Positions 49,081 to 58,457 of a DNA stretch of 64,000 bases are shown piece after piece. Each line of letters begins with the position of its first letter. The first letter of the stretch is position 1. The translations under genes were made by a program, and so were the position numbers. The stretch covers positions 1 to 64,000 of the forward strand of contig NW_027196983.1 in NCBI RefSeq assembly GCF_038502225.1, given 5' to 3'. The notes beneath the pieces are model-generated. The model had not been told where the DNA came from. It was given only the letters and a program-made list of their open reading frames with translations, and did not search any database. This stretch comes from Cherax quadricarinatus. Its lineage: Eukaryota > Arthropoda > Malacostraca > Decapoda > Parastacidae.

Positions 49081-52000
49081 CTATTCATCACTTAACATTA
49101 ATTTGATTTTCTCACTCGCCACCACTGCTGCTTGTCTTTTCTGAACAGCTTTAGTCTGTGTGGTGTCTGGAGAATCACTAATTTTGTTTTCAACACTGTG
49201 TAATTCTAACGGCACTAGTTTATTTATTGTCCGCTTATTCACTACACCTTTGCTCAAAACATCAACTGTCCTGATGATTCCATTTGCATCAGGATATATG
49301 GTCACAATTTTTCCAAGTGGCCATTGGGACCTCGGACCATCATTGTCGATAATCACTATGTCACCAGGTCTTAAGGACTTATGATTTTCAGGAACACCAG
49401 CTCCATAGAAGTGTTCTCTCAATGAGGTGAGATAGTCTTCTCGCCAAATTTTCTCCCAACGTTCAATCACTTTATTAAGGTGTTTGAATTTACGTCTGAG
49501 TTGCTCAGGTTCGAAATAAGTAGGATCCTCTATGATTTCTTTATCATTCATGGGAGGAACAGGTTCGAGCCTTCTGCCATGGAGTAAATGAGATGGACTT
49601 AACACTTCTAAATTGTCCAGATCATCGGTAACATAAGTTAGAGGTCTGTTGTTGACTCTATTTTCTATTTCAGTCACAACTGTACGGAATTCTTCTAAGT
49701 CTATTCTCTGACGATGAAGAGTCTTCCTTAAACAACGCTTTACAATGCCGATCATTCTTTCATAAAATCCGCCGTGCCATGGAGATTTAGGAGGAATGTA
49801 TCTCCAACGACATCTGCGTTGATTCAGCATCTGTTGTACTTCTGGTTGATCAAAGATCTTGCTTATATAAGCAGCACCAGCAACAAAGTTCGTTGCATTA
49901 TCTGAAATCATCAGTCTGGGACATGCCCTTCTGGCTGCAAACCTTCTGAATAATTTGATAAAAGTTTCAGCAGACATGTCAGTGGCTACTTCTAGATGTA
50001 CTGCTCTAGTTGTAGCACAAGTGAACAAACAGATGTACACCTTGATGGGAACTTTGTCAACTGTTTTGGTTAAAATTATTGGTCCAGTATAATCTACACC
50101 TGTCACCTCAAATGGAGTGATATGACAAACTCTTTCAGAGGGATATGGAGGTGGACCTGGATACTGACATACTCGCATATCGTAGTGACGACAAGTAATA
50201 CAGTCCTTTATTTGTTTTTTCACACTTTGTCGACCTTGAGGTATCCAGTAGGATTGTCGTATATGACAAAGTGTGTCAGCTACCCCACCATGTAACACGT
50301 TACTGTGGGCGTTTTGCACAATCAGTTTTGTTAGCCAATGATTCTTGGGGATCAATATTGGATGTATGGCTTCTTTAGGTAGTGAAGAATTATGAATTCT
50401 TCCTCGACATCTTATAATCTTTTCTGAGTCGAGATAAAGTCCTAAAGAATTAATCATAACAGGTTTCTTTGGGGATTTATCTTGTGTTTCTAGAAATTTA
50501 TATTCTGTAGAGAAAACATCTTTCTGTATTAGTTTCACCCAGTATTTAATGGGTTCAAGACATTCATAATCAGGTTTTATTCCTTTAATGAATTTAAAGA
50601 CAAGAGCTGTAACTCTTAAGAGTTTACCCAAAGATGAGTATTTAGATCCATCAATGACTATTTCTGTTGTGTCTGCTGCAGTATTTACACAACTTATTTC
50701 TGCTGTGTTCAAGCAGACTGTTTCTTCTGGCATAATGTGAGCTTTTTGCTGAGGCCAGTTATTTTCATTAGAGAGCCAGTTCGGTCCGTGGAGCCATAAT
50801 TTATTATCCACAAATTTCTTGAGTGGGACACCACGTGACAACATGTCAGCTGGATTCTCTTGGGTAGAGACGTGAAGAAAGAGATAATCTCTCTGCATCT
50901 CTTTTATTTCTGCTACTCTGTTCTGTACATAGACCAACTTACTCTTATTATTTCTTAACCACTGGAGAACTGCCTCATTATCACTCCAGATCACGGTTTT
51001 CTCAATAGTGAGATGATCAAGTACTTTGTTGAGATAGACAGCTAATTTTGTACCTACATAGAGTGCTGTCAGTTCCAATTGTGGTACTGTTCTGACCTTC
51101 AAGGGTGCTACCCTGGCCTTTGAAGTAATTAGTGTACTTCCTTCAGCATTACTCATGTAAGCTACAGCGCCATAACCTCTGGTTGACGCATCACAGAACA
51201 CATGTAATGTGTACTTGTTTCCCTCTTGACCTATTTGTCTGGGAAATTTAATTTGATGAAGTTGTTTAAACTCCTTGGATATTTCATCCCATGCTTGACT
51301 CATTTCTAGAGGCAAGTTCTCATCCCATCCAATTTTGAGTTTCCATGCATCTTGCATAAGCATTTTACCTTTTATGGTAATTGGTGAGACGAGTCCTAGA
51401 GGATCAAAACATTGTGATACCTCTGACAGTAAACTACGTTTAGTGAGTGTACTGCATGATTTATTGTTTATCCTTTTGAGACTCAAAGTATCTTCCTGTG
51501 TGTTCCAATTAAGTCCCAGCATATTGTTGCAATCAGGAATTTCAGTTTCAGGGAAATCTTCTTTGATAAGTTCCCTTAATTGCTTTGAATTTGTATTCCA
51601 CATCCTTAGAGGCATATTTGCTTCTTTCATCTCCTTGTTAGCTTCTCTGTATAAGGATTTCAAATCCTCCTCTTTATTCACAGTACCTTGAAGATTGTCC
51701 ACATAGAAACTTTTCTTTAAGACTTCTTTGAAGGGACTTTCAGATTTCTTCAAATGTGTATTTAGAGTAGCTTCTAGTAAGAATGGAGAGGATGTTGCAC
51801 CAAATAATACTGATTTAAAACGATAAGTTTTCACAGGACTTTGAGGATCATGTGGATTTTCAGGCCACAAGAATCGAGTATAATCTCTATCTATTTCTTG
51901 TAGTCCTACTCTTAAGAAAGCTTTGGAAATATCAGCCGTGTAGGCATATGGGTTTGTGCGAAATTTCATAAGCACGTCTCCAAGCTTCTCAGTTAGTGAG

Positions 52001-54372
52001 GGTCCGGTCATCAGACAGTCATTAAGACTTGCTACATCTTTATTTGCACGTGCGCTGCAATTATATACAACACGTAGTGGAGTGGTTTCAGAATCTTTTC
52101 TGACTCCATGGTGCGGGAGATAATGAGCGTTTGTCTTCAACTTATCTTCGACTATTTCCTCAATGAATTTATTGTCCAACTGTTCTTGTATGATATTATC
52201 ATAGACAGTCAGTAGCTCTGGATTCTTCCTGAGCTCATGTATTTGTGCTTTCATCTGTCCGAAAGCCATGCGATAATTGCTAGGCAGATGTGGTGGATTT
52301 AATTTCCATGGTAACCTAACCCAATACTGTCCATCTTTATATTTGACAGTGTCCAAATATTGGTTATAAGTCTGAGACTCTTGTGGGCTTGGTTTATTTA
52401 CATCAATACCTATCGCATCTAAATCCCACAACTTATCAACTGGTTCATTCATTTCTTCCAGTAATGATAATTTTTGCTGTGGTACATGATCAGCGGTTAT
52501 TCTCGTAACTAGTACATTTTCCACTGAATCAATATCAGCTTCTTTCCCACTTTGAGAGGGAATGGGACCACATATCATGTGGCCTCCTGCTGTTTTCAGC
52601 AAGTGAACATCATGTTTACTTACTATATTTTGCACAAAACAGTGATAATAATCACTTCCAATGATTAAATCAATTGGACTAATTGTGTCCGTCTGTATGT
52701 CAGGACAGGCTAACTTGACCTTAGCTGCTTTCAGTGCTGCAACTGTTTCTTTTAATCCCTGGATCTGCACAGACTTAGGCAAATCATCTACTACCACAGC
52801 TTCTACTGTCTTTTTCCTGTTTCCTAGACCAACAGTGATTCTGGCTAGGTCATATGTCTGTTTACCAGAATTGTGGAAAAAACCAGCTATATCTAACTGT
52901 ATTTTGGCATAGGGTTGTTTATTCAGTTTCTGCAACACTGATCTTCTTATGAAGGACCTTTGTGAGCCTTGATCAAATAGTGTTAGCACATTGGTTTTGT
53001 GTAATTTATTAGATAACTCAACTCGAGCTATCGGGAGAGCAGTTGCTTTAAACTTATCTCTCACATTTAATGCTGTTGCTTGTTGACTTCCTGATTCTGT
53101 GGAAGTCTGCTGCTGTTCAGCAAAAGTATTTGGGCATAATGCTGTATGATGCATACCCTTGCATTTAAAACACTTCTTCAGTGAGCATTTTCCTCCCTTG
53201 TGTTCACCTAAACACTTGATGCATCTTTTCAGCTGATGAACACGTTGTTTACGTGCCTCCATTGATGTGTATTGAATACAATACTGTGCCCAATGTGTTC
53301 CATCACAAAGTACACATTTTGGAGTACGTTTATGTGTGACAGTTTGTTTACTGTCTGTTGTATTCACAGCTTGATAAATGCCTATATGGGATTTCCCATT
53401 ATGTGGTTTAGTGGGAGTAGGTATACTCTTTTTATACTGAGTTGAAGGTTTGTTATCCACGGGATTTGTGGATTTTTCATCTTGTCTCGTTGCTTGCATG
53501 CATGAAACTATTGTTTGTAAACCATTGCTAATTTCCTCACAAGTGAAATAGCGTTTATTGAACATAATATTTAATCGTTCAATAGTTTGTGGTGACAACT
53601 TATCTTGTACAATACCACTGATAAACCAATCACATTGTCTTAGGTCATATTTAGCATCTAGAGATCTGAGACTATTGTCTAATGTAATTCTAAATGCCTG
53701 TAAGTCTGAAAAACAATGTTTGGGTGGCTTCAAGCTTGATATTAAGACTGCATGTCTAACTCTAGCCTTGTCAGCATCGAAGTAATTGTCTGCTAAGACA
53801 CGTAAGGCTATTTGATAATTGCCTTTGACCACCGGAAATGACTTAATCAGTTCATAGGGTTCTCCCTTCACAAGACATTTAAGGTAATTGAACTTAGCAA
53901 TCTCATCTATGTCAGTTCGTGAATTTACTATGGATTGAAAACCACTAATGAATTCTTCATAATTATGACCTTGGAAAATAGGTAATGACAATGTAGGTAA
54001 GCTTGGTAATGGGACACTTGTTGTTGTTACAGGTGTAACAGGTGGTTGCCCACTAGTTACAGTAGGTCTCTGTGACAGAGTTTTACGGCAGATAGCCTGT
54101 ACTCCTGTCCACCTTAATTGTTGATCACTAAAAGTATCCAAAACATTTTTAATTTCATCCTCAGATGGATCTGATTCAAGAAATTTATTTTCATAATGTG
54201 TATAGTCTGAATTAATTATTTCCAGACGTTGTGTAAATAATTCAAACTTGACCTCAAGATCATCAAAATCTATGTTTGTATCTTGAGTTAATCCTAGACA
54301 GACTGAAATTAGATTTTCTAATTGTGTAATCTTAGTCTGTAAAGACTGAAACTGAGTTTTCAAACAAGCCAT
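49081..54372 (-). CDS. gag-pol: BEL/Pao Gag-Pol polyprotein
   Basis: 1763 codons from ATG 54372 with no stop. Residues about 1-330: Gag with an N-terminal coiled coil and FNYLKCLVKGEPYELIKSF capsid-like part. Zinc fingers at about 355-410 (CVLCDGTHWAQYC and CFKCKGMHHTALC). Pao-type protease near 466 with LFDQGSQRSFI. RT about 740-960, with YTADISKAFLRVGL and the box SFYVDNLQGT (Asn at the fourth place; possibly a family variant). RNase H near 1061, VFCDASTRGYGAVAY. Integrase: HHCC around 1345-1390 (HSNVLHGG, CITC), then Asp in VDYTGP, Asp in ISDNATNF and Glu in GGFYERMIG (about 1427, 1492, 1539). A conserved C-terminal domain (RPGDIVIIDNDGPRSQWPLG) ends it. One frame for everything is usual for this family. 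Confidence 0.93.
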   Translation of the reverse strand: MACLKTQFQSLQTKITQLENLISVCLGLTQDTNIDFDDLEVKFELFTQRLEIINSDYTHYENKFLESDPSEDEIKNVLDTFSDQQLRWTGVQAICRKTLSQRPTVTSGQPPVTPVTTTSVPLPSLPTLSLPIFQGHNYEEFISGFQSIVNSRTDIDEIAKFNYLKCLVKGEPYELIKSFPVVKGNYQIALRVLADNYFDADKARVRHAVLISSLKPPKHCFSDLQAFRITLDNSLRSLDAKYDLRQCDWFISGIVQDKLSPQTIERLNIMFNKRYFTCEEISNGLQTIVSCMQATRQDEKSTNPVDNKPSTQYKKSIPTPTKPHNGKSHIGIYQAVNTTDSKQTVTHKRTPKCVLCDGTHWAQYCIQYTSMEARKQRVHQLKRCIKCLGEHKGGKCSLKKCFKCKGMHHTALCPNTFAEQQQTSTESGSQQATALNVRDKFKATALPIARVELSNKLHKTNVLTLFDQGSQRSFIRRSVLQKLNKQPYAKIQLDIAGFFHNSGKQTYDLARITVGLGNRKKTVEAVVVDDLPKSVQIQGLKETVAALKAAKVKLACPDIQTDTISPIDLIIGSDYYHCFVQNIVSKHDVHLLKTAGGHMICGPIPSQSGKEADIDSVENVLVTRITADHVPQQKLSLLEEMNEPVDKLWDLDAIGIDVNKPSPQESQTYNQYLDTVKYKDGQYWVRLPWKLNPPHLPSNYRMAFGQMKAQIHELRKNPELLTVYDNIIQEQLDNKFIEEIVEDKLKTNAHYLPHHGVRKDSETTPLRVVYNCSARANKDVASLNDCLMTGPSLTEKLGDVLMKFRTNPYAYTADISKAFLRVGLQEIDRDYTRFLWPENPHDPQSPVKTYRFKSVLFGATSSPFLLEATLNTHLKKSESPFKEVLKKSFYVDNLQGTVNKEEDLKSLYREANKEMKEANMPLRMWNTNSKQLRELIKEDFPETEIPDCNNMLGLNWNTQEDTLSLKRINNKSCSTLTKRSLLSEVSQCFDPLGLVSPITIKGKMLMQDAWKLKIGWDENLPLEMSQAWDEISKEFKQLHQIKFPRQIGQEGNKYTLHVFCDASTRGYGAVAYMSNAEGSTLITSKARVAPLKVRTVPQLELTALYVGTKLAVYLNKVLDHLTIEKTVIWSDNEAVLQWLRNNKSKLVYVQNRVAEIKEMQRDYLFLHVSTQENPADMLSRGVPLKKFVDNKLWLHGPNWLSNENNWPQQKAHIMPEETVCLNTAEISCVNTAADTTEIVIDGSKYSSLGKLLRVTALVFKFIKGIKPDYECLEPIKYWVKLIQKDVFSTEYKFLETQDKSPKKPVMINSLGLYLDSEKIIRCRGRIHNSSLPKEAIHPILIPKNHWLTKLIVQNAHSNVLHGGVADTLCHIRQSYWIPQGRQSVKKQIKDCITCRHYDMRVCQYPGPPPYPSERVCHITPFEVTGVDYTGPIILTKTVDKVPIKVYICLFTCATTRAVHLEVATDMSAETFIKLFRRFAARRACPRLMISDNATNFVAGAAYISKIFDQPEVQQMLNQRRCRWRYIPPKSPWHGGFYERMIGIVKRCLRKTLHRQRIDLEEFRTVVTEIENRVNNRPLTYVTDDLDNLEVLSPSHLLHGRRLEPVPPMNDKEIIEDPTYFEPEQLRRKFKHLNKVIERWEKIWREDYLTSLREHFYGAGVPENHKSLRPGDIVIIDNDGPRSQWPLGKIVTIYPDANGIIRTVDVLSKGVVNKRTINKLVPLELHSVENKISDSPDTTQTKAVQKRQAAVVASEKIKLMLSDE

Positions 54373-55188
54373 TTTAATGGTATACTGAAAATTCTAGCAC
54401 CACACTTAGAGTGTTTATAAAACACTGTACTGCTATAAACAGCTGAGTTTTTGTTATGCTTAAGTCAGCAATAATCGAGTCAGACACTACTGACCCACTA
54501 AGCTTAACCTCAGGGTCAATGACCATGAAGGGTACACAGTACATGTGGCTGATGTTTATGGCTTAGAGTTTGCTGTGTCAGCCTGACCACGATGATTAAT
54601 CGTAAATAACGATGTTATACACTTCATTCACTATACACTATAAATGTCACTGTATAACTGTAATCACACATGAATATTACTTACACATATATAAATTTCA
54701 CTGTTAATATATATTTGAAAGCTTACACTTTATATATAAGTTCCTTTAATATAACAGGTAGATCTATAAGAAACAAACTTTAACACAATCTTGTCTCTTA
54801 ATTTCTGTCTATAAACATTATAAACACTGTGTATATATATACACTCAGACAAACATCATCACTTGGGTTGTCTTAATCAGCAATTTCTCGAGATTGGAGC
54901 AGTGGGTGCAGGGTGTGGGTGAGTCACCCAGCTCCCGTTTTCTTTGGGTGTCCGCTGGGTGAGCGCCCGTTTTCTTTTGGGTGAAAGCTGGGTGAGCGCC
55001 CGTTTTCTTTTGGCTGCCCATTCTCTGTGATTGAGTCTGGAGGGACTCATTTATACTGATTTATATTGTAAAACACTAGTTTTACAGCTTTTTTCGAAGG
55101 ACCTTGGCTCATAGGTTATTTGTACACTGTAGTACAACATATTTGGACCACAGTGTGGTCTTTATCCGGTTCGAGCACGACCAAACTC
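54373..55188 (-). other. 5' leader of the BEL/Pao element with primer site
   Basis: About 816 bp between 5' LTR and ATG. TGGTCGTGCTCGAACCGG lies five bases after the LTR end (minus strand, about 55183 downward) and starts with TGG, a candidate tRNA primer site; tRNA not identified. The leader contains three short direct repeats around GGGTGAGCGCCCGTTTTC (54895-55015 region on the plus strand). Confidence 0.6.
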
Positions 55189-56244
55189 TGTTGAGAATTT
55201 GGCCTTACCTGCTGTGTTTATTATAACTATATATAATGAACACTTAGCTGATAAATGACAGCAAATCGTCTACACAGCCGCCCCTGCAGACGAGGTCTAG
55301 AAGCTGTCGAAACCATCACAACAGTGGGCTGTCAAGAGATACAATTTGTAAGCATAAATTACCCCTAGGGGGTGTTATGTCAGCATATTTCATTCGATGA
55401 TGGCTGACGAAATACCTACTTGTTTGGACTCAAAAGTCCACACCTTACTGCCGATTATAGGTTGATTACAAACTCCTTGTGACTCAAGAATTGCGCAATC
55501 CCCCGATCTACAAGAAATTCGTAACATACCTTGCTCTTTGTAACGTGAGCTATGGTGTTCTCAACACCTTCGACAGGTATCGGTGACTTGATAGAAGCTG
55601 AAGTGTCCTTGGATGTCCACGTCTTCCATTGTCTAGGAAACGCACACTGGTACACTATGTTCCACAAGATTTGTCTTTATTGTTCACAATGTATCACAAT
55701 AGAAGCTGATCACACTTCTATTAAGTGTTTGTGTTAGAGACACTTTGTTCACACTAACGCACAGATCAGTATCCTGGCGTCAGTCTCACTCTCCATAGAG
55801 TCAAAGATAGTCTGCCAGACGCCACAGCGCTCCATGCCGTCACTGCCCCCAGCACAAAAAAAAAAAACGCTGACCTAGTACCTTGCATCCTTGTCACCTC
55901 CTCGATGAAGCAAAGCAGAATGTTTGTTTCTTGCTGTCTTAATCATAGACAACAATGTACACTATCTTTACTATGGTAATAAAGTGGGAGCAGGATTTTC
56001 CTTAATTGTCCTGCTAAAGTAAGAATGTATTGTCTCTTATAAAAATACACTTTGCAACACCGCTGCAAGGAGCAGAGGTCACTTGACTACGTGGCATAGC
56101 ATCTGTGATCAATTACTCACTCTAGCAGTAAACAAGACACTCGCCCCTTCTGAGTGGCCCCTCAGGGCTGAGAGGGCTTGGCCCCTCAGGGCTGAAAGGG
56201 CTGAAGGGGGCTGATACCCCCCTCCTGGAGAAAATTTCTCCACA
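55189..56244 (-). repeat. 5' LTR of the BEL/Pao element
   Basis: 1056 bp, partner of 47992-49048. It would carry the promoter for minus-strand transcription; I could not point to a definite TATA box. Confidence 0.95.
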
Positions 56245-56399
56245 CGGATGTTGTTTCTTTAAAGGACTTGGACGGAGTTATCTGAGGTTCATCCTCACGG
56301 TAAAATCAAGAATTTGAGTTTCTCGGAAGAAGGGATTTTTGCCGAGATAAGTATATTCTTAGCCCTCGTGTGGAGCAGTTAGGGAATTGTATGCATAAT

Positions 56400-57180
56400 G
56401 TACTGGAATTCTTCTATGATTTTGGAATTGCTGATACGGAATGCTCTAACGAAAAACCTAATGACCACACCACTATTAATGCGAAATTCATTGTTTGGGT
56501 AGAAATTATTTGGTCATCCAGTTTAAGAGTGCATGTGAGAGTAGTTTCTGTGTTCCTGACCTTATGAAGATTTTGTTTATTGAGAATATTGGTATATATG
56601 GCTATAATGTTATCAACATATCTAAACAGACACAGTTTAGAGCTGTACAAGTATATATGAGAGTTTTCATTCTGTACAGACATCAAGGGGAGTTTTATTC
56701 TGTATTTAGTCTGCATAAAACATAACAGCCTCATCATATGGAGTAGGGATGTTTAACATAAGCCTGTGCATCAATACAATGAAGGAAAAGCGTGGGACTT
56801 AGTGCTCCACCCAGAGGTGCACCTTGTTCAAATGAGAACTAGTGGTACTCTTGTAACTTTTATTTTTGACTGAGCCAGCTCTGCTTCTCAGGTACCTGAC
56901 ACCGAACTCGACCATTTATTCCATGATAAGTTTTCTGCTGTGCGTAATATAAGGCTCTGATATCAGTGAAGAATGCCTCTGTATTAAGTTCCTACCCGGT
57001 GGAATACTCAGTAAAACAAGTCCAGGTGCTTCTCCCCGCTAAGAACCCACACACGGTGGGAGAATCACTGAGTATGTTATGGACAATTCCTTTAATGTCT
57101 TTGCACATGCAGGATGTTACTGTAGAGCGGTCTGGTAAGACCGCATCTCGCAGGGAAGGTGACGGCATTACGAACAAGAA
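56400..57180 (-). pseudogene. Decayed Penelope-like reverse transcriptase
   Basis: Minus strand, several frames. Near 56840 a FEQGAPLGGALSPTL stretch corresponds to the conserved G-x-P-x-G..LSP motif; in the frame at 56414-56737 LFRYVDNIIAIYTN corresponds to the YVDD box (second Asp now Asn), followed by a DDQI segment where INFLDV is expected. The GIY-YIG part is not found; the left side is cut by the BEL/Pao element or has decayed. It is a different, older Penelope-like family than that at 5-7 kb. Confidence 0.5.
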
Positions 57181-57199
57181 CAGTGGCCAGACATAATTT

Positions 57200-57940
57200 A
57201 CTGGGCGTATAATTAGGAGAGTTTAACTTATGCATCACTGTGTTGTAGGTAAGTGTAAGTTTAGAGATTTGTGATATTGTGATAACAAAATAAGTATATG
57301 AAATGGTTTTAGTCATAATCATAATTTTTAAAGGGTGGACCAATAAGCTTGCGGAAGGCCTCGGTCAGAAGACCGAAAGCTCCAGCGGCGGGTAATCATA
57401 TGACTAAGACCTGCGTAATGAAACACATGTCCTATTTCCTGACAAACCTTACTTAACCTAACATAACTGACAGTCAGCGCCTACACAACCCTTTTCTATC
57501 TCAGATTACCTCGGAAACGACATCTTTGCAGATGCCGCCATTTGTCGTGCATTTTTTCGTTATGAAAAAAAACTGGAATAATTTATATAATTATAACGGT
57601 AGATACAAGTGGGGCCCCACAAGAATCACTATTATTATTGGTGCAATTCCTTTTATATAAATTACATTCCTTGTGTATATATAAACCATATATACAGAAA
57701 TGAAGATTACTGAAGTTTCCCAAGACATATACTCGTATGAACAAGAGTATGCAAAAGTGGACTTTAATAGGGCTTAGATAAACTGCAAGAATGGTCAGTC
57801 AGGTGTCCACTGCTTATCTGTTATGAGAATAAAATCAGAGATTTTCAGACGTTAAACACAGCTTGGAAACAAACAATTATTGAAGGTAGTAATCAAAGAC
57901 AATGATATAGAAGTAACCATTGCCTAGTTTGATGAATGTT
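57200..57940. other. About 740 bp without a recognised feature
   Basis: Unique-looking AT-rich sequence. A small hairpin GGTC AGAA GACC followed by GAAAGC at 57363-57380 resembles stem II and the GAAA of a hammerhead, but the upstream core is missing. Confidence 0.45.
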
Positions 57941-57943
57941 ATT

Positions 57944-58030
57944 ATAGCTAGCTGGTCCAGTGGCTAACGCGATGGTCTGGAGTTTTCTCACTCACTGATC
58001 GTGGGTTCTAACCCCACCCGTGGTATGGTT
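57944..58030 (+). mobile_element. tRNA-derived SINE head
   Basis: TGGTCCAGTGGCTAACGCG gives an A-box and GGGTTCTAACCCC a B-box (one change from GGTTCGANNCC) about 45 bp further, with tRNA-like arms. No CCA and an imperfect anticodon arm argue against a working tRNA. The 3' end of the SINE is not clear. Confidence 0.6.
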
Positions 58031-58202
58031 TATTACGTGCAACATATCACCAGAGACTAATATCAACATAATAACTACTTGTTGGTATTATACACAATTG
58101 CAATATTCTCAGTTAAGCAATAGTAGCAGCCTACGTAAAAAATAATTACCATACTTTAAAAGAATATTTTAGTTGTGCAAGACAGGTATAAAATACCGAC
58201 AA

Positions 58203-58368
58203 GATGAAAGTTAAGACACCTGTGCAACATCTGGGTATCTTTATAGTAAACGTTTCGCCATCCAGTGGCTTTGTCAATACAAATTCTTGGACATAATTAG
58301 AAAGCAGAAGAACTATATATAAAAGATGAGGTAACCAGATGTTGCACAAGTGTCTCAACTTTCAATAT
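58203..58368 (-). mobile_element. 166-bp inverted-repeat element with hammerhead-like core
   Basis: Arms of about 37 bp at 58203-58240 and 58327-58368 are inverted copies around TGTGCAACATCTGG. The interior has a hammerhead-like motif on the minus strand. This could be a Penelope-like terminal-repeat remnant or a small non-autonomous ribozyme-bearing element. Confidence 0.6.
58245..58285 (-). ncRNA. Candidate hammerhead ribozyme in the 166-bp element
   Basis: Minus strand: core TTGACAA (58277-58271), one extra A, stem II GCCA, loop CTGGA, TGGC (58269-58257), GAAA, then self-complementary ACGT and T at the cleavage place. Core positions 3 and 8 are U and A as in the motifs at 5.0 and 7.1 kb; position 7 is C instead of U. 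Stem I is only about 3 bp (GTA/TAC). Confidence 0.4.
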
Positions 58369-58457
58369 TTTAGTTATCAGTAGGAATATGAAGTTAAAAA
58401 AATATAAGCAAAAATTACGAGTAAGAATCCATTTTAGCTGATTTCAGTTTGGAGATT

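Larger units (their letters stand above)
47992..56244 (-). mobile_element. BEL/Pao LTR retrotransposon, apparently intact
   Basis: 8.25-kb element with 1056-1057-bp LTRs (minus-strand ends TGTGGAG...CTCAACA) differing at only four positions that I could find, and a single uninterrupted Gag-Pol frame. This implies a recent insertion. The left flank is the 24-bp array (GTTAC) and the right flank is different sequence (CGGAT), so there is no target duplication: a rearrangement or recombination between copies after insertion is likely. Confidence 0.93.

Noticed and set aside
57355..57385. Fourth hammerhead motif
   Set aside because: A stem II-like hairpin and GAAAGC are present, but no CUGAUGA-like core precedes them.
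57944..58030. Functional tRNA gene
   Set aside because: B-box altered and anticodon arm poor; better explained as a SINE head.
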